Below, in pieces: positions 18,961-28,196 of a stretch of DNA of 29,738 bases (positions are counted from its first letter, which is position 1; each line of letters starts with the position of its first letter). This DNA is from a virus. Position numbers and translations under genes: made by a program. Under the pieces are notes generated by a model, which had not been told where the DNA came from, ran no database searches, and saw only the letters and a list, made by a program, of their open reading frames with translations. The stretch lies in the IMG/VR virus record IMGVR_UViG_3300044966_000229, positions 1 to 29,738 of that record, one strand, 5' to 3'.

Positions 18961-20778
18961 TTACATACCCCTTAGAAGCGGGTTATTCCGATCCACCTTA
19001 GTTGACGTGCGCGGTTTAGGCATATCTTTAGAACTTAAGTAGCGGTCAGAAACCTTCGGCACTACTAACCGCAGCCGTGGGTTATCCTTCAGTACATCGC
19101 CGTACACGCCATCATATTCGCGCTGGGCGCTTACGAATGTGCGGTACAGTTTCCGACGAATATCTAATAGGTTAGCGTCAAACTTAGATGGTTCGCCTGT
19201 CTGAATTAACTCGCTGGCCGCTTGCTCTACGATTTTGGCGTCCTTATCGGTCGGGTTAGCGCCGACCGGCGACGCGCCAGTTTGAGTAGACTTACGCATA
19301 TCAATCAACGATGTAAGTGTAGCGGTGTTTTTGATCTTATCAAAAGCAGCCTGTGCGTCAGCGCGGGGGCCGAACTGCATAAGTCTAGGTAGGTTACCTT
19401 CAATCGGGCCGACAATTGAGAAACGGTTGCGGTTACGCAATAACCGATCTACAGTGTTGATGCGGTCGGCTAGATCGTTGAGCAATGACTCCGTGGCGTA
19501 TTTTTCTCTTGTTGCCTCTGACTTTAGTTCGATAGCGCGCTCTGCGTTCTTAGTCGCCTCCGCAATTCTAGGGTTCATTTTCAACTCTACGGCCTTAGAT
19601 GCGCTGGTTCTCGCCCCTTCTTGCGCGCCAATAACACCGGCGGGAACTGGCGATGGAGTAGGCGCTACGTTCGGGTCGCGCTTCATAACAGGTATGTATT
19701 GCGCCAGTGTCTGTTCCATAGGCGGCGCGCCGCGTAGACCAGCGGTCTGCGATTGCATCGGCTCACCGCGCATAACAGCAAACTGCGACTGAGGTGTTTG
19801 CACAGGGTTGGTGTCCATCGCGCTGGCAGCCAACGACGGTGCGTCGGCTTGCAGCGTAATGTTGGCACGCCGGAAGGAGTCCACGAGCGCCTGCTTATTT
19901 TGCGGGGGCTGAGACGCTAAAAGCTGATCAAAGTCCACCTGCGCCATAACACCTGTCTGGAACGCAGAGTCAACAATACGCGACATTACATCCGGCGTCA
20001 TCTGCATTGCACCAGCGCCGCCCATATCGCTTTGATTAAAGGATATTGGCCGCGACGTAGGGTTATCCGAAGGGATGTTATTAATATCCATACCTTGGTC
20101 TATAAGATCCCGTGGCGTTGTGTTGACACCACGCGTCGCACGCATATCCACGTCCGTACCCGCCGTTACTGGCGGTGCCGTTGGCGTTGCGCGGGGCGCT
20201 GGGGTAGCGTCGCTACGTGCTTTTAATGGAGTTGACCCCGCAGCACCGCCAAAGCCGCCGATACGCGTCTCTATAACCGTACCTTCTGGTATCACATTTC
20301 CTTGAGCGTCCCTAGCACCGGCAGCGGCGTATTCTTTGCTAACTGTAACGTCGGGAATAGTTTTATCAGCTATTTCCTTACCTTTTAGCATCAGTTGCAC
20401 TCTATAGTCCTGCGTCCATTCAGACGCTGGACGTATGTAGTTACCCCATGCAGGGATTTTAGCTACAATATCTGCACGCAAGGCTTCAGCGCCAGCGATG
20501 TCGCCTTCCTTTAATTTAGCTACGTCTCGGCTAAATTGATCCGCTACCAAACCTACATATTCTATATCTGCTTTTTTCTCCGCTGACGTATGCGTTTCTC
20601 GCGCGCGATCTTCGGCCGCCCGCGCATAGTCCATCTCCTGACGCAAACGCTGACCCTGAAGCTGCGACGCGCGCTGTTGCGACGCCATGTTCATCATGTT
20701 CGCCATCTGCGTTGTAGCACGGGCGGGATCAGGAAGCTGCGGATTGCGCGCCTGAAGTGCTATCATCTGGTTTGGCAT
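18961..20778 (-). CDS. Probable ejection/internal virion protein
   Basis: A 605-aa protein in the position of P22 gp20. The N-terminal 110 residues are Gln/Met/Ala-rich helices (ATTQMANMMNMASQQRASQL). A proline/threonine linker (TPAPRATPTAPPVTAG) lies near residues 210-225, and a further helical domain follows. ATG 20778 is chosen because GAGG lies upstream; the longer frame would run into the previous gene. The stop is one base from the start of the 811-aa gene. The family is not firmly identified. Confidence 0.6.
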   Translation of the reverse strand: MPNQMIALQARNPQLPDPARATTQMANMMNMASQQRASQLQGQRLRQEMDYARAAEDRARETHTSAEKKADIEYVGLVADQFSRDVAKLKEGDIAGAEALRADIVAKIPAWGNYIRPASEWTQDYRVQLMLKGKEIADKTIPDVTVSKEYAAAGARDAQGNVIPEGTVIETRIGGFGGAAGSTPLKARSDATPAPRATPTAPPVTAGTDVDMRATRGVNTTPRDLIDQGMDINNIPSDNPTSRPISFNQSDMGGAGAMQMTPDVMSRIVDSAFQTGVMAQVDFDQLLASQPPQNKQALVDSFRRANITLQADAPSLAASAMDTNPVQTPQSQFAVMRGEPMQSQTAGLRGAPPMEQTLAQYIPVMKRDPNVAPTPSPVPAGVIGAQEGARTSASKAVELKMNPRIAEATKNAERAIELKSEATREKYATESLLNDLADRINTVDRLLRNRNRFSIVGPIEGNLPRLMQFGPRADAQAAFDKIKNTATLTSLIDMRKSTQTGASPVGANPTDKDAKIVEQAASELIQTGEPSKFDANLLDIRRKLYRTFVSAQREYDGVYGDVLKDNPRLRLVVPKVSDRYLSSKDMPKPRTSTKVDRNNPLLRGM

Positions 20779-20779
20779 A

Positions 20780-21583
20780 TCATTGACCTCTTCGGATGCC
20801 GGGAAGAATGTATGGCGTGCTAGACCCGAAAGCCCGACCAAAATCTATTTTATTGCTGTCTGGCGTATTGCTGCGGTAATAGTCCATCATAGCGTTCTGC
20901 ATGGGTAGCTGCCCTGCGATGCCAGCGACTTGACCAAGGGCTTGGTTCAGCGCGTTACCCTGACCGATGTAGCCAGACGCGCGGGCTTGCCCTGCGTTGT
21001 AGATGTTCGACGCTTCGTTCTGGCCCATTTGACCTGCGGCGCCCGTAAGCACATTAGTGGCGGATTGGCCTGATCCCATCAGCGATTGCAGCGGGTTCAG
21101 TTTGGCTGCGCGCTCGACTTGATAGCGGTTAAATGCGTTCTGGTATTCTTGGCTTGCCAAGTCCTGACCGAAACGCTGAATACCTTTCATGGCGCTGCCC
21201 GACAGCAAATTGCCGCGCGCTGCCGCTGACCGCTCTAGCGCCTTCATGCCTTCCGATTGGCGGAACGCATAGCCGGGATCTTGCTGGAACTGTTCAGTGC
21301 CAAAGGCTTTACCAAGACTGCCGTAGCCAGCGGCGGTCTTATCGCCGCCGATGCCGAGAAGCTGCATGATTTCTTGCTGGGCGGTTAAACCACCTTGGCG
21401 AAACGGCTCTTGCAACGCCTTTTGTTCTTCGAACATACGCTGCTGCGCTGCTGTAGCGTCGCGCGCGGCCTGCTCTTGCACCCTAGATGCTTTTTTGGCT
21501 GCGCTTGCGGCCATCGCGCCGCCAGCAAGTGAACTTGCGGCGGATACGCCTGCGGCGATAGCCATGCCTGTGGTAATTGCCAT
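20780..21583 (-). CDS. DNA injection protein (P22 gp7-like)
   Basis: A 267-aa Ala/Gln-rich protein. The N-terminus is hydrophobic and small-residue rich (AAGVSAASSLAGGAMAASAA). A helical section with EEQKALQEPFRQGGLTAQQE and a Gly/Asn/Gln-rich C-terminal half follow. This is the usual look of phage proteins annotated as DNA transfer or internal virion protein, in the gp7 position. It is probably ejected with the genome. The start overlaps the GNAT stop as TAATG. Confidence 0.7.
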   Translation of the reverse strand: MAITTGMAIAAGVSAASSLAGGAMAASAAKKASRVQEQAARDATAAQQRMFEEQKALQEPFRQGGLTAQQEIMQLLGIGGDKTAAGYGSLGKAFGTEQFQQDPGYAFRQSEGMKALERSAAARGNLLSGSAMKGIQRFGQDLASQEYQNAFNRYQVERAAKLNPLQSLMGSGQSATNVLTGAAGQMGQNEASNIYNAGQARASGYIGQGNALNQALGQVAGIAGQLPMQNAMMDYYRSNTPDSNKIDFGRAFGSSTPYILPGIRRGQ

Positions 21584-22047
21584 TAGTTTAATCCCTTTAC
21601 GAACACACGTTCTGTGGGTGCATACCCTAAACGTCCGTACATTTTTGCCATAGTCGTGACGCGGTCGTTGTCTAGCGCAATCATAAACATAGCATCAGCC
21701 TGCTTACTCTTACCCCATTTTTCTATTTCTTGAAATAACAATTTTGATGCTGTTCCGCCTCGCGCGTCAGGTTTTATATACCACCACAACTCTTGCGCCA
21801 CCAACTTCGACGGGTTGAAGTACATCGGATACGCAAGCGCCGCGGTAATGCCGACTATTTCGTCGTCATCTTCGGCTACCAAAACAATCATGTTTTCGTT
21901 GTTTAGCGCGCCTTCGACAAACGCCGCGGTAGCCTCGCGGTCAAACGGGACTAGATGGCTTACGGGGGTCGCCGCCACAAACGCCTCTGCCAAGTCCATA
22001 TAGCTTGGTATGTCTTCGACAGCAGCGGTGCGGATTGTCACCGGCAT
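21583..22047 (-). CDS. GNAT-family N-acetyltransferase
   Basis: A 154-aa acetyltransferase. Motif A (WWYIKPDARGGTASKLL, with the R-G-G-T-A pyrophosphate loop) and the following helix are clear. The beta-strands IVLVAEDDDEIVGI before it fit the fold. It uses acetyl-CoA; the acceptor is unknown. It lies inside the late structural cluster, coupled through TAATG on both sides, so it is likely made with virion proteins. GNAT genes appear at this position in other podoviruses, possibly modifying virion or host proteins, but this is not established. Confidence 0.85.
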   Translation of the reverse strand: MPVTIRTAAVEDIPSYMDLAEAFVAATPVSHLVPFDREATAAFVEGALNNENMIVLVAEDDDEIVGITAALAYPMYFNPSKLVAQELWWYIKPDARGGTASKLLFQEIEKWGKSKQADAMFMIALDNDRVTTMAKMYGRLGYAPTERVFVKGLN

Positions 22048-22382
22048 TAGCTAACCAGACGGCCTGACGCGCGGATGTTGATCGACGTTGCCGCGCTGGC
22101 GACGGTGCTGATGAAGCCGCCGACCGGAAGGACGTGGCCTACTAGTTCAGGAAACGTATACGTCTCGGCAGGCTGAAGTGTTTTTGTCTTGACAATCAAG
22201 TTATCGTTGCCTGCGCTACCCGCAAGCGTAACAAGGTTGACGCTGATGGTTGCTGCGGACGCCGAGTAGTTGGTGGCCGTGAACTTGTCGATGATCGTCT
22301 GCACGCCTGCGGACGTGTATTGCGTCGTCTGGCTGTTCTCCGCCGTCTTGGCGGGGATGATGTTGCTAATGTTTACTGTCAT
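22047..22382 (-). CDS. Small conserved virion-region protein
   Basis: A 111-aa beta-rich, Thr/Ser/Ala-rich protein (TIIDKFTATNYSASAATISV, then YTFPELVGHVLPVGGFIS). The pattern of repeated short strands suggests a beta-sandwich head-decoration or fibre-associated protein. It follows the tailspike and overlaps the GNAT gene as TAATG. AAGG lies upstream. The exact family is unknown. Confidence 0.6.
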   Translation of the reverse strand: MTVNISNIIPAKTAENSQTTQYTSAGVQTIIDKFTATNYSASAATISVNLVTLAGSAGNDNLIVKTKTLQPAETYTFPELVGHVLPVGGFISTVASAATSINIRASGRLVS

Positions 22383-22393
22383 GACAAAAAACC

Positions 22394-23974
22394 TTATCCA
22401 GTAATGGGGCCGGGGCCGACGCTGACCACGGTGGTTGCGTTAAGCTGCGAAACTTGAAGATAGTCAGATGTACCACCTAAGTCATAGTTTCCAGCGACAT
22501 TGGCGCGGAACTGGATACCTGTCAGCAACACAGGGCTGTCACCGGCCGACGCGACGCCGCGCAACGTGTTGGCGATTAGCTGCATGGTTCCGATGTTAAT
22601 CGGGCCAGCCTGCGCGGCAATCTTGTAGATGCCGTTGCCGGTGAAGTCGCGCATATAGCCGCCAGTGATGGTAATATCACCACAGCCGGACACGAAGCGG
22701 ATACCGTCAGCGCCTGCGGGTGGGCTGGTCAGATAGTTGCGGCCAAAACCTTCAACGCCGACAAGGCTGGAGTTGATAACATCCGTCAGGTAATAGCCGT
22801 GGCTTCCGCATAGACCCGCAGTTGTGCCGACCAGATGCAGACCAGTGATGTCTTCAAAGACGAAGCCGATCTCGCATACGGTGTCTGCGCGGCACTGCTT
22901 CATCCAAACCGCTGCCGTGTTGCGGATGTCGTAGCCGCGCTGGTTGGCGTTGGTGAAGACGCCCATCGTGCCGAGAACGTCGCAATCGTCCATAACCAGA
23001 CCGCCAGCGCCACCGCCGATGCCTGCTGGATTGAAGTAGAAGCCCGTCCAGTCAGCAGCCGCGCCCATGCCGACATAGTCAATCGAGACTTGCGTCAAGA
23101 AGATAAAGGCGAACGGACGCGTAAAGTAGACGCCGGGGCCACGGTGACCGCGTGCTTGGCACTCTGTTACGCGGGTGGTGACGTGGACGCCGGTCGTTCC
23201 GGTGTCACGCATGAAGCCGTAGCTGTAGAACGTATTGATGTTGGTGAAGTTGAGGCGCTCAAGCGTTGATGCGCCGCAAGCAATGGTGAAGTCCCAACCG
23301 CCGCTCTTCGCCGTGTCGTCGATGTACAGGTTCTCAATCATGACGTCAGAGCCGCTGATCGTGAACATATCGTAGTTGCCGGACTTGGCAGTAATCGTTG
23401 TCTGGGACCCAGCACCTTGAAGATGCAGGTTGCCGGTGATGTTAATCTGACCAATCTTGAACGCGCCGGGGAGGTAAAGCGTCAAGTTTTTAGATTGGGC
23501 TTCATTAACCGCGGCCTGAAACGCTGCTGTGTCATCAGCGACACCATCGCCGACCGCGCCGTAGTCCTGCGGTGTGATTGTGCGCCGGAGTGCGTCCTCC
23601 ACTGTCTGAGCCTCTGCGCCCGCACCGCTCTGGATGTAGCCAATCCGCGAAGAACCGCTTGAAGCTGCCAGCGTTGCCAGAATGGCCGCTTGCGTTACAA
23701 CGTCAGGGCCGTTCAAGTTATCGACAGTCCAGATGTCTATGTCTGTGGCGCTGACTAGTTTCAGCTTATACTGACTGGTACCGAACCAGACCGAGGCTTC
23801 GCCGCGACTGTCAAGGATGACCGGATTAGCGTTAGCTGTTAGGCCGCCAGCGTCGGTGTAGGTCGCCAGTGGTGTGGTCGTGCCTGCTGCGTAGGAGTAT
23901 AGTTTTCCGCCGACCAACGGCGTGCCGTCAGCAGCAAAAAATTGCAGTTTAGGGGGTGTAGCGATAACCGCCAT
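22394..23974 (-). CDS. Tailspike with pectate lyase-type beta-helix
   Basis: A 526-aa receptor-binding protein. Residues about 8-90 (LQFFAADGTPLVGGKLYSY, DSRGEASVWFG, LNGPD) are the adaptor seen at the start of many phage tail proteins. From about 135 the sequence PQDYGAVGDGVADDTAAFQA begins a pectate-lyase-3-like right-handed beta-helix that continues to near the end. Such spikes bind and often cut surface polysaccharide. Catalytic residues cannot be named from sequence. GGAAAGG lies upstream. Confidence 0.85.
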   Translation of the reverse strand: MAVIATPPKLQFFAADGTPLVGGKLYSYAAGTTTPLATYTDAGGLTANANPVILDSRGEASVWFGTSQYKLKLVSATDIDIWTVDNLNGPDVVTQAAILATLAASSGSSRIGYIQSGAGAEAQTVEDALRRTITPQDYGAVGDGVADDTAAFQAAVNEAQSKNLTLYLPGAFKIGQINITGNLHLQGAGSQTTITAKSGNYDMFTISGSDVMIENLYIDDTAKSGGWDFTIACGASTLERLNFTNINTFYSYGFMRDTGTTGVHVTTRVTECQARGHRGPGVYFTRPFAFIFLTQVSIDYVGMGAAADWTGFYFNPAGIGGGAGGLVMDDCDVLGTMGVFTNANQRGYDIRNTAAVWMKQCRADTVCEIGFVFEDITGLHLVGTTAGLCGSHGYYLTDVINSSLVGVEGFGRNYLTSPPAGADGIRFVSGCGDITITGGYMRDFTGNGIYKIAAQAGPINIGTMQLIANTLRGVASAGDSPVLLTGIQFRANVAGNYDLGGTSDYLQVSQLNATTVVSVGPGPITG

Positions 23975-23976
23975 TA

Positions 23977-26754
23977 TTATTGCCTTTCCAATGCCGCCAC
24001 GCGAGTGGTCAAAATGTCAATTAGTTGTTCAGCGTGTTGTAACGCCTTTACCAGAAGCGCATTCATATTGCCATAGTGCAGCGCGTCAGGTTTTCCGTCT
24101 TTATCCAATACGACAAACTCGGTCAGCCCAGCGTCGTAAACTTCTTCTGCAATAAAACCAGCAAACCGCTTGCCTTCGTCAATTTCGCCTTTGCCTTCGT
24201 AATAGACAGGGCGTAGCTTTTTAACCGCATCCAAGCCGCGATCATAATCGACAATGTTCTTTTTATAGCGCGCGGATGAAGTCGAGCGATACAGATAAAA
24301 GTCCGCCGCGACGACAAGGTTAGCCGCCGCTGCCGTTGTCAGGTTGTAAGGCGAAAGAGTTGCCGCGCCTGAGAAAAACGCGCCGTCGTCGCGTATACCA
24401 AAGCAGCCAGTCCCTGCGCTATTTTCGCCATAGTAAGAGAACGCGCCGGAGCCAGTCGTGCCGCCCTTGGAATAGACACGGACGTTAGACGATGCAGTGC
24501 GCCCCACGCCGAGCGTGTTGTTGGTATCATCCCAGTTAAAGTTCGCATTATCCTGCGAATAGACGCCGGATGCACCCGCAAAAATGATTGAGCCAGTGGT
24601 GAAAGTCGTAGCCGTGCCTGTGCCGCCGTTGCCGACTGGAAGCGTGCCTGTGACTTGCGTCGTAAGGCTGACGTTCGACAGCGTGCCGCCGAGCGTTAGA
24701 CTGCCGCTTGAAGTGACATTGCCGGTGAGCGTGATGCCGTTGACCGAGCCGGTGCCAGATACGCTGGTGACGGTCCCGACATACTGATCGTTCGATGTAA
24801 TCGTAAAGTTGGGGTACGTGCCGGTGACGACAGTCGTCCCAGCGCCCGTCAACGAAACAGTCTGGTCGGGCGCGCTGTTGGAGAGCGTGCCTGCGGCGAG
24901 CGACAGTCCAGTGCCGACAGTAAGTTCTTCCACCGCGCCCGTGCTTGCCGTTGTGCGGCCCAGCAGGCGCGCCGTGGTCATGGTCAGGCCGCTGGTGGTG
25001 ATTGCGCCCGGCGCGACATAATCAGTGCCAGCCGAAGCAGCAGAAAGCGCCGTGCCGTTGCCTTTTACAAGCCCTGTGACAGTGGTCGATAGCGTGATTG
25101 CAGGGGTCGTTGTCGCGTTAGCAACAGTGCCTGCAAAGCCGTTTCCGCTGGTAACCGAAACCGTGGTGACAGTGCCGACATATTGGTCAGTCGCATTAAT
25201 CGTGATAGACCCTGCACCATTGGTAATGCTGACGTTTGTGCCTGCCGTCAGCGTAGCCTTGGTCAGCGTGTTGCCGGTGCTGTTACCAATCAAAAGCTGG
25301 CCGTTGGTGTAGGATGTCTGGCCTGTGCCGCCATATCCAACGCCAAGAGTCCCAGCCAATGTCACTGCGCCAGATGTTGCAGTTGCAGGCGTCAGGCCAG
25401 TGCTTCCGCCGCTGAATGACGTGACGCCCGTGTTGACCACACCAGTAAGACCGACGCTCCATGTAGCATATGTACCGGAACCAGCCGTCGTATCGACATC
25501 GACTGTCATGCTAGTGCCGCTGAAGGCTGTAATTGTGCCTTCCATATAGTTGGTAGCGTCATAGATCAGACGGACGCGGTTTCCGACTGTGAACGCTGTA
25601 TCGGTGCTGCTGACGTTGGTCGTAAAGGTTTTTGAGCCAGTGCCGATGGTCATCGACGTTGTAGAGTCCACGCCTGCGTAGCCAATACCGATATGCGGCG
25701 CGCTGACCGCCGTAAAAATAACGCCGGGGATTGAGGGTGAAACTGGCGAAGTTCCAGCGGGAACCGACTGAATAGAGACCGCCGTGTCCGTCGTCGCCCA
25801 AATCATTTCGATGTAATCGCCAGCCGCAAGCGACAAGACGAAATTGACGGTCATCAAACCATAGCCGTCAACGCCGCCATGCTTTTGCTGAATACTCAGT
25901 TTGGTATCGCTGTCGGGAATGTCGCCGCTGCTGCCGCTGTCATTCTTGCGGAGCCAGACGTTTACATCGTGAATTTGCGTGTCGGTGTTCACAAACTGAA
26001 TTGAAAAGGTCAGGCTATAAACGCCTGCGTGTGCAAAAGTCACGCGGCTACCAGAAACAACTGAGGTGCCGTTATTCGCGGCGTCGGCTGAGTTAAGAGT
26101 GACCGAATAGGCAGTGTTAGCCGCCGGTGCAACTTGGTCAGTTGTATCCCAAAAGCTACCCCAATAGGCTGGGTTGCCAAACGGAGACGATGCCGTTGAC
26201 CAAGTCGGCGCCCCTGCGCCGGTTGAAGTCAGAAACTGCCCAGCCGTCCCAGCAGGACTAAAGGCATATGCAGTGCCAGTCCCGTAAGCAATTCCGCCAG
26301 CCGTTGGGGTCGCGGTGCTGTTCGTGCCGCCATTAGCTATAGCCAAAGTGCCGCCCAGCGTCAGTGTGCCGCTGGTCGTAATTGGCGACCCGCTAAAAGT
26401 CATCCCAGTCGTACCGCCAGATGCAGCTACAGATGTGACAGTGCCGCCCAAATCAGGCGGCGTAACGCCAAACGATTGCGCCAGCATATTAACTTTGCTG
26501 TCGAGCGAAGTAGCAACTGAAAGCGCGTCAGGCGCACTCTCCACGCCCTGCGCCAGACTGTTCAACATGGCATCATAGGACGCCAGCAGCGACGACGTGT
26601 CGGGGCCAACCTCAGCCGCGGTTAAATTGTCTTCTGTGGCCGTCAGCAATGACAGAAAGAACCGATACCATTCGCGGCTGATCGCGCCGGTCCGGTCGTC
26701 CGTAAGCGGGACGCGGGGCGGCGTAAGCTGAGTTGGGTTGGTCGGAACTGCCAT
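23977..26754 (-). CDS. Tail fibre with C-terminal S74 chaperone
   Basis: A 925-aa fibre. The N-terminus (TPPRVPLTDDRTGAISREWY) is a conserved attachment segment of podovirus fibres. A C1q-like jelly roll spans about 200-350 (FAHAGVYSLTFSIQF). The shaft has repeated modules with GTVTSV/GTVTTV near 104, 527 and 660, and GGTG/GGTN near 142, 475 and 710. Residues 826-925 form a peptidase S74 intramolecular chaperone (SSARYKKNI, GFIAEEV) that trimerises the fibre and then cuts itself off; Ser827 and Lys831 are the likely dyad. The start overlaps the gp10-like stop as TAATG. Confidence 0.9.
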   Translation of the reverse strand: MAVPTNPTQLTPPRVPLTDDRTGAISREWYRFFLSLLTATEDNLTAAEVGPDTSSLLASYDAMLNSLAQGVESAPDALSVATSLDSKVNMLAQSFGVTPPDLGGTVTSVAASGGTTGMTFSGSPITTSGTLTLGGTLAIANGGTNSTATPTAGGIAYGTGTAYAFSPAGTAGQFLTSTGAGAPTWSTASSPFGNPAYWGSFWDTTDQVAPAANTAYSVTLNSADAANNGTSVVSGSRVTFAHAGVYSLTFSIQFVNTDTQIHDVNVWLRKNDSGSSGDIPDSDTKLSIQQKHGGVDGYGLMTVNFVLSLAAGDYIEMIWATTDTAVSIQSVPAGTSPVSPSIPGVIFTAVSAPHIGIGYAGVDSTTSMTIGTGSKTFTTNVSSTDTAFTVGNRVRLIYDATNYMEGTITAFSGTSMTVDVDTTAGSGTYATWSVGLTGVVNTGVTSFSGGSTGLTPATATSGAVTLAGTLGVGYGGTGQTSYTNGQLLIGNSTGNTLTKATLTAGTNVSITNGAGSITINATDQYVGTVTTVSVTSGNGFAGTVANATTTPAITLSTTVTGLVKGNGTALSAASAGTDYVAPGAITTSGLTMTTARLLGRTTASTGAVEELTVGTGLSLAAGTLSNSAPDQTVSLTGAGTTVVTGTYPNFTITSNDQYVGTVTSVSGTGSVNGITLTGNVTSSGSLTLGGTLSNVSLTTQVTGTLPVGNGGTGTATTFTTGSIIFAGASGVYSQDNANFNWDDTNNTLGVGRTASSNVRVYSKGGTTGSGAFSYYGENSAGTGCFGIRDDGAFFSGAATLSPYNLTTAAAANLVVAADFYLYRSTSSARYKKNIVDYDRGLDAVKKLRPVYYEGKGEIDEGKRFAGFIAEEVYDAGLTEFVVLDKDGKPDALHYGNMNALLVKALQHAEQLIDILTTRVAALERQ

Positions 26755-28196
26755 TAGGCGCGCGTTCCGCTGATGACGAGTTCAGCGCCCATGATGTATA
26801 TGCGGACGGGATCAGTGCCTGAAACTTCATACACGCGGTCACGGATTTTAAGCGTCATGCCGAGACGGCGCCAGATGGTGCGGAAGCCGTACCGGCCAAT
26901 TCGGCCCATCGACTTCCAGTGTTCGTTCGACCAAGTATGGCCCCCATCGTCAGACCAACGCAGCATAGCTTGCGGGTTGCTACCCTGTCCGTTGTTAATC
27001 CCAACGCCAGTTTCGCAGTCAAGCTGCATCCCGTGCTGGGCTGTGCGGGTCAGGTTGTTAGCGCCGGTCGGCAGCGCGCGCCACGACCGCAGCCATTTTT
27101 GCGGCTGGCCGTTGTCGGCGTAGACATTGAGATCGAACGTATAGATGTTGCCGTTCTCATAATCGCCGATAATGATGTTGCCGTTAAAATTGCACATATT
27201 ATTGCCGCGATGGCGGTAGAACTCGCCGTTGCTGAACGCCGCGCGCTCATGCCAAGCGCCGGTCGCTACGTCGTACACCCAAGTGGTGTTGGCAGTCGGG
27301 AAGTTAAGCACATAGAAGCTGTGGCCGTCTTGCTGGTATGTATAGCCGACCGCGTCTGACAAATCAGGATACTCCTGCATTTGCCACTCGATTGCGTGCG
27401 TCGAAATGCGCTGGCCCATATAGCCTGCCGCGCGGTAAACTATGCCTTGGCCGCGTGCGTCTTTGCCGAGCCAATAGATTTGGTTATCCATCTTGGCGAC
27501 GGAATAGGGTGCCGCGCACCCCAGTTCGTTAAACGCGCCTTGGATGCGGGTGAGGGGAAAATCAAGACCGCCGGTATTATACCAAACTTCGGCCGTATCC
27601 GTGCCAAACACCCACAGTTCGCGGTGGTCGGTCAGCACTGCAACGACGCCGTCTGGCGATCCTTCCGCGCTGGCAAAATCCAACGGGTCGATGCTGGTGC
27701 CGTCAAGAAGTTGCGTCACCCAGATTTTTTGGCTGTTGGGTTCATTGAACACAAAATACCCGTCGAGGTACGACACCGTGACTGCGCCGGGGAAGTCAGG
27801 ATCGGTGATTGGGCCAAACGTGTCGGTGACTTCGTTGTATATGTAGCTTGGGCCGTTAGCCGCAATAAAAAGCTGCGTCCCGTTATCTGCAATAGATACT
27901 GGGCCTGTGCCGATTACCGTTCCAAGCAGCCGCGGTGTTGCGGTGAGACCTGTAACTTTGTAAAATCCGTTGCCGGACACGACATAAAAGTCGCTGCCGT
28001 TAGTTTGGTGCGCCCATAGCCCGCGGATTGGGCCAGTGCCAATAGTCTGCAAAAAGTTAAGCCCCGGCGCGCGCTGAAGAAACGCAGGCTCTTTGCCGCC
28101 TTCGGGGACGACTTCAGGGAACAGGTTTACCATGCGGTTGTCAGCGGCGTTGACGCTTCGTGCGACATACGCCGACCCCAAGATCGGCGTCTTCAT
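26754..28196 (-). CDS. Packaged DNA stabilization protein (P22 gp10-like tail hub)
   Basis: A 480-aa protein. The N-terminus (NAADNRMVNLFPEVVPEGGK) and FLQRAPGL, a middle beta-propeller-like pattern (DNQIYWLGKDARGQGIVYRA), and the C-terminus with LRWSDDGGHTWSNEHWKSMG match the P22 gp10 family. It plugs the portal and carries tail attachments after packaging. It is coupled to the gp4-like gene through TAATG at its start and to the fibre gene through TAATG at its end. Confidence 0.92.
   Translation of the reverse strand: MKTPILGSAYVARSVNAADNRMVNLFPEVVPEGGKEPAFLQRAPGLNFLQTIGTGPIRGLWAHQTNGSDFYVVSGNGFYKVTGLTATPRLLGTVIGTGPVSIADNGTQLFIAANGPSYIYNEVTDTFGPITDPDFPGAVTVSYLDGYFVFNEPNSQKIWVTQLLDGTSIDPLDFASAEGSPDGVVAVLTDHRELWVFGTDTAEVWYNTGGLDFPLTRIQGAFNELGCAAPYSVAKMDNQIYWLGKDARGQGIVYRAAGYMGQRISTHAIEWQMQEYPDLSDAVGYTYQQDGHSFYVLNFPTANTTWVYDVATGAWHERAAFSNGEFYRHRGNNMCNFNGNIIIGDYENGNIYTFDLNVYADNGQPQKWLRSWRALPTGANNLTRTAQHGMQLDCETGVGINNGQGSNPQAMLRWSDDGGHTWSNEHWKSMGRIGRYGFRTIWRRLGMTLKIRDRVYEVSGTDPVRIYIMGAELVISGTRA

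Noticed and set aside
24584-25549. Several plus-strand frames rich in Val, Pro and Thr opposite the tail fibre
   Set aside because: They are antisense products of the repetitive Gly/Thr/Ser codons of the fibre.
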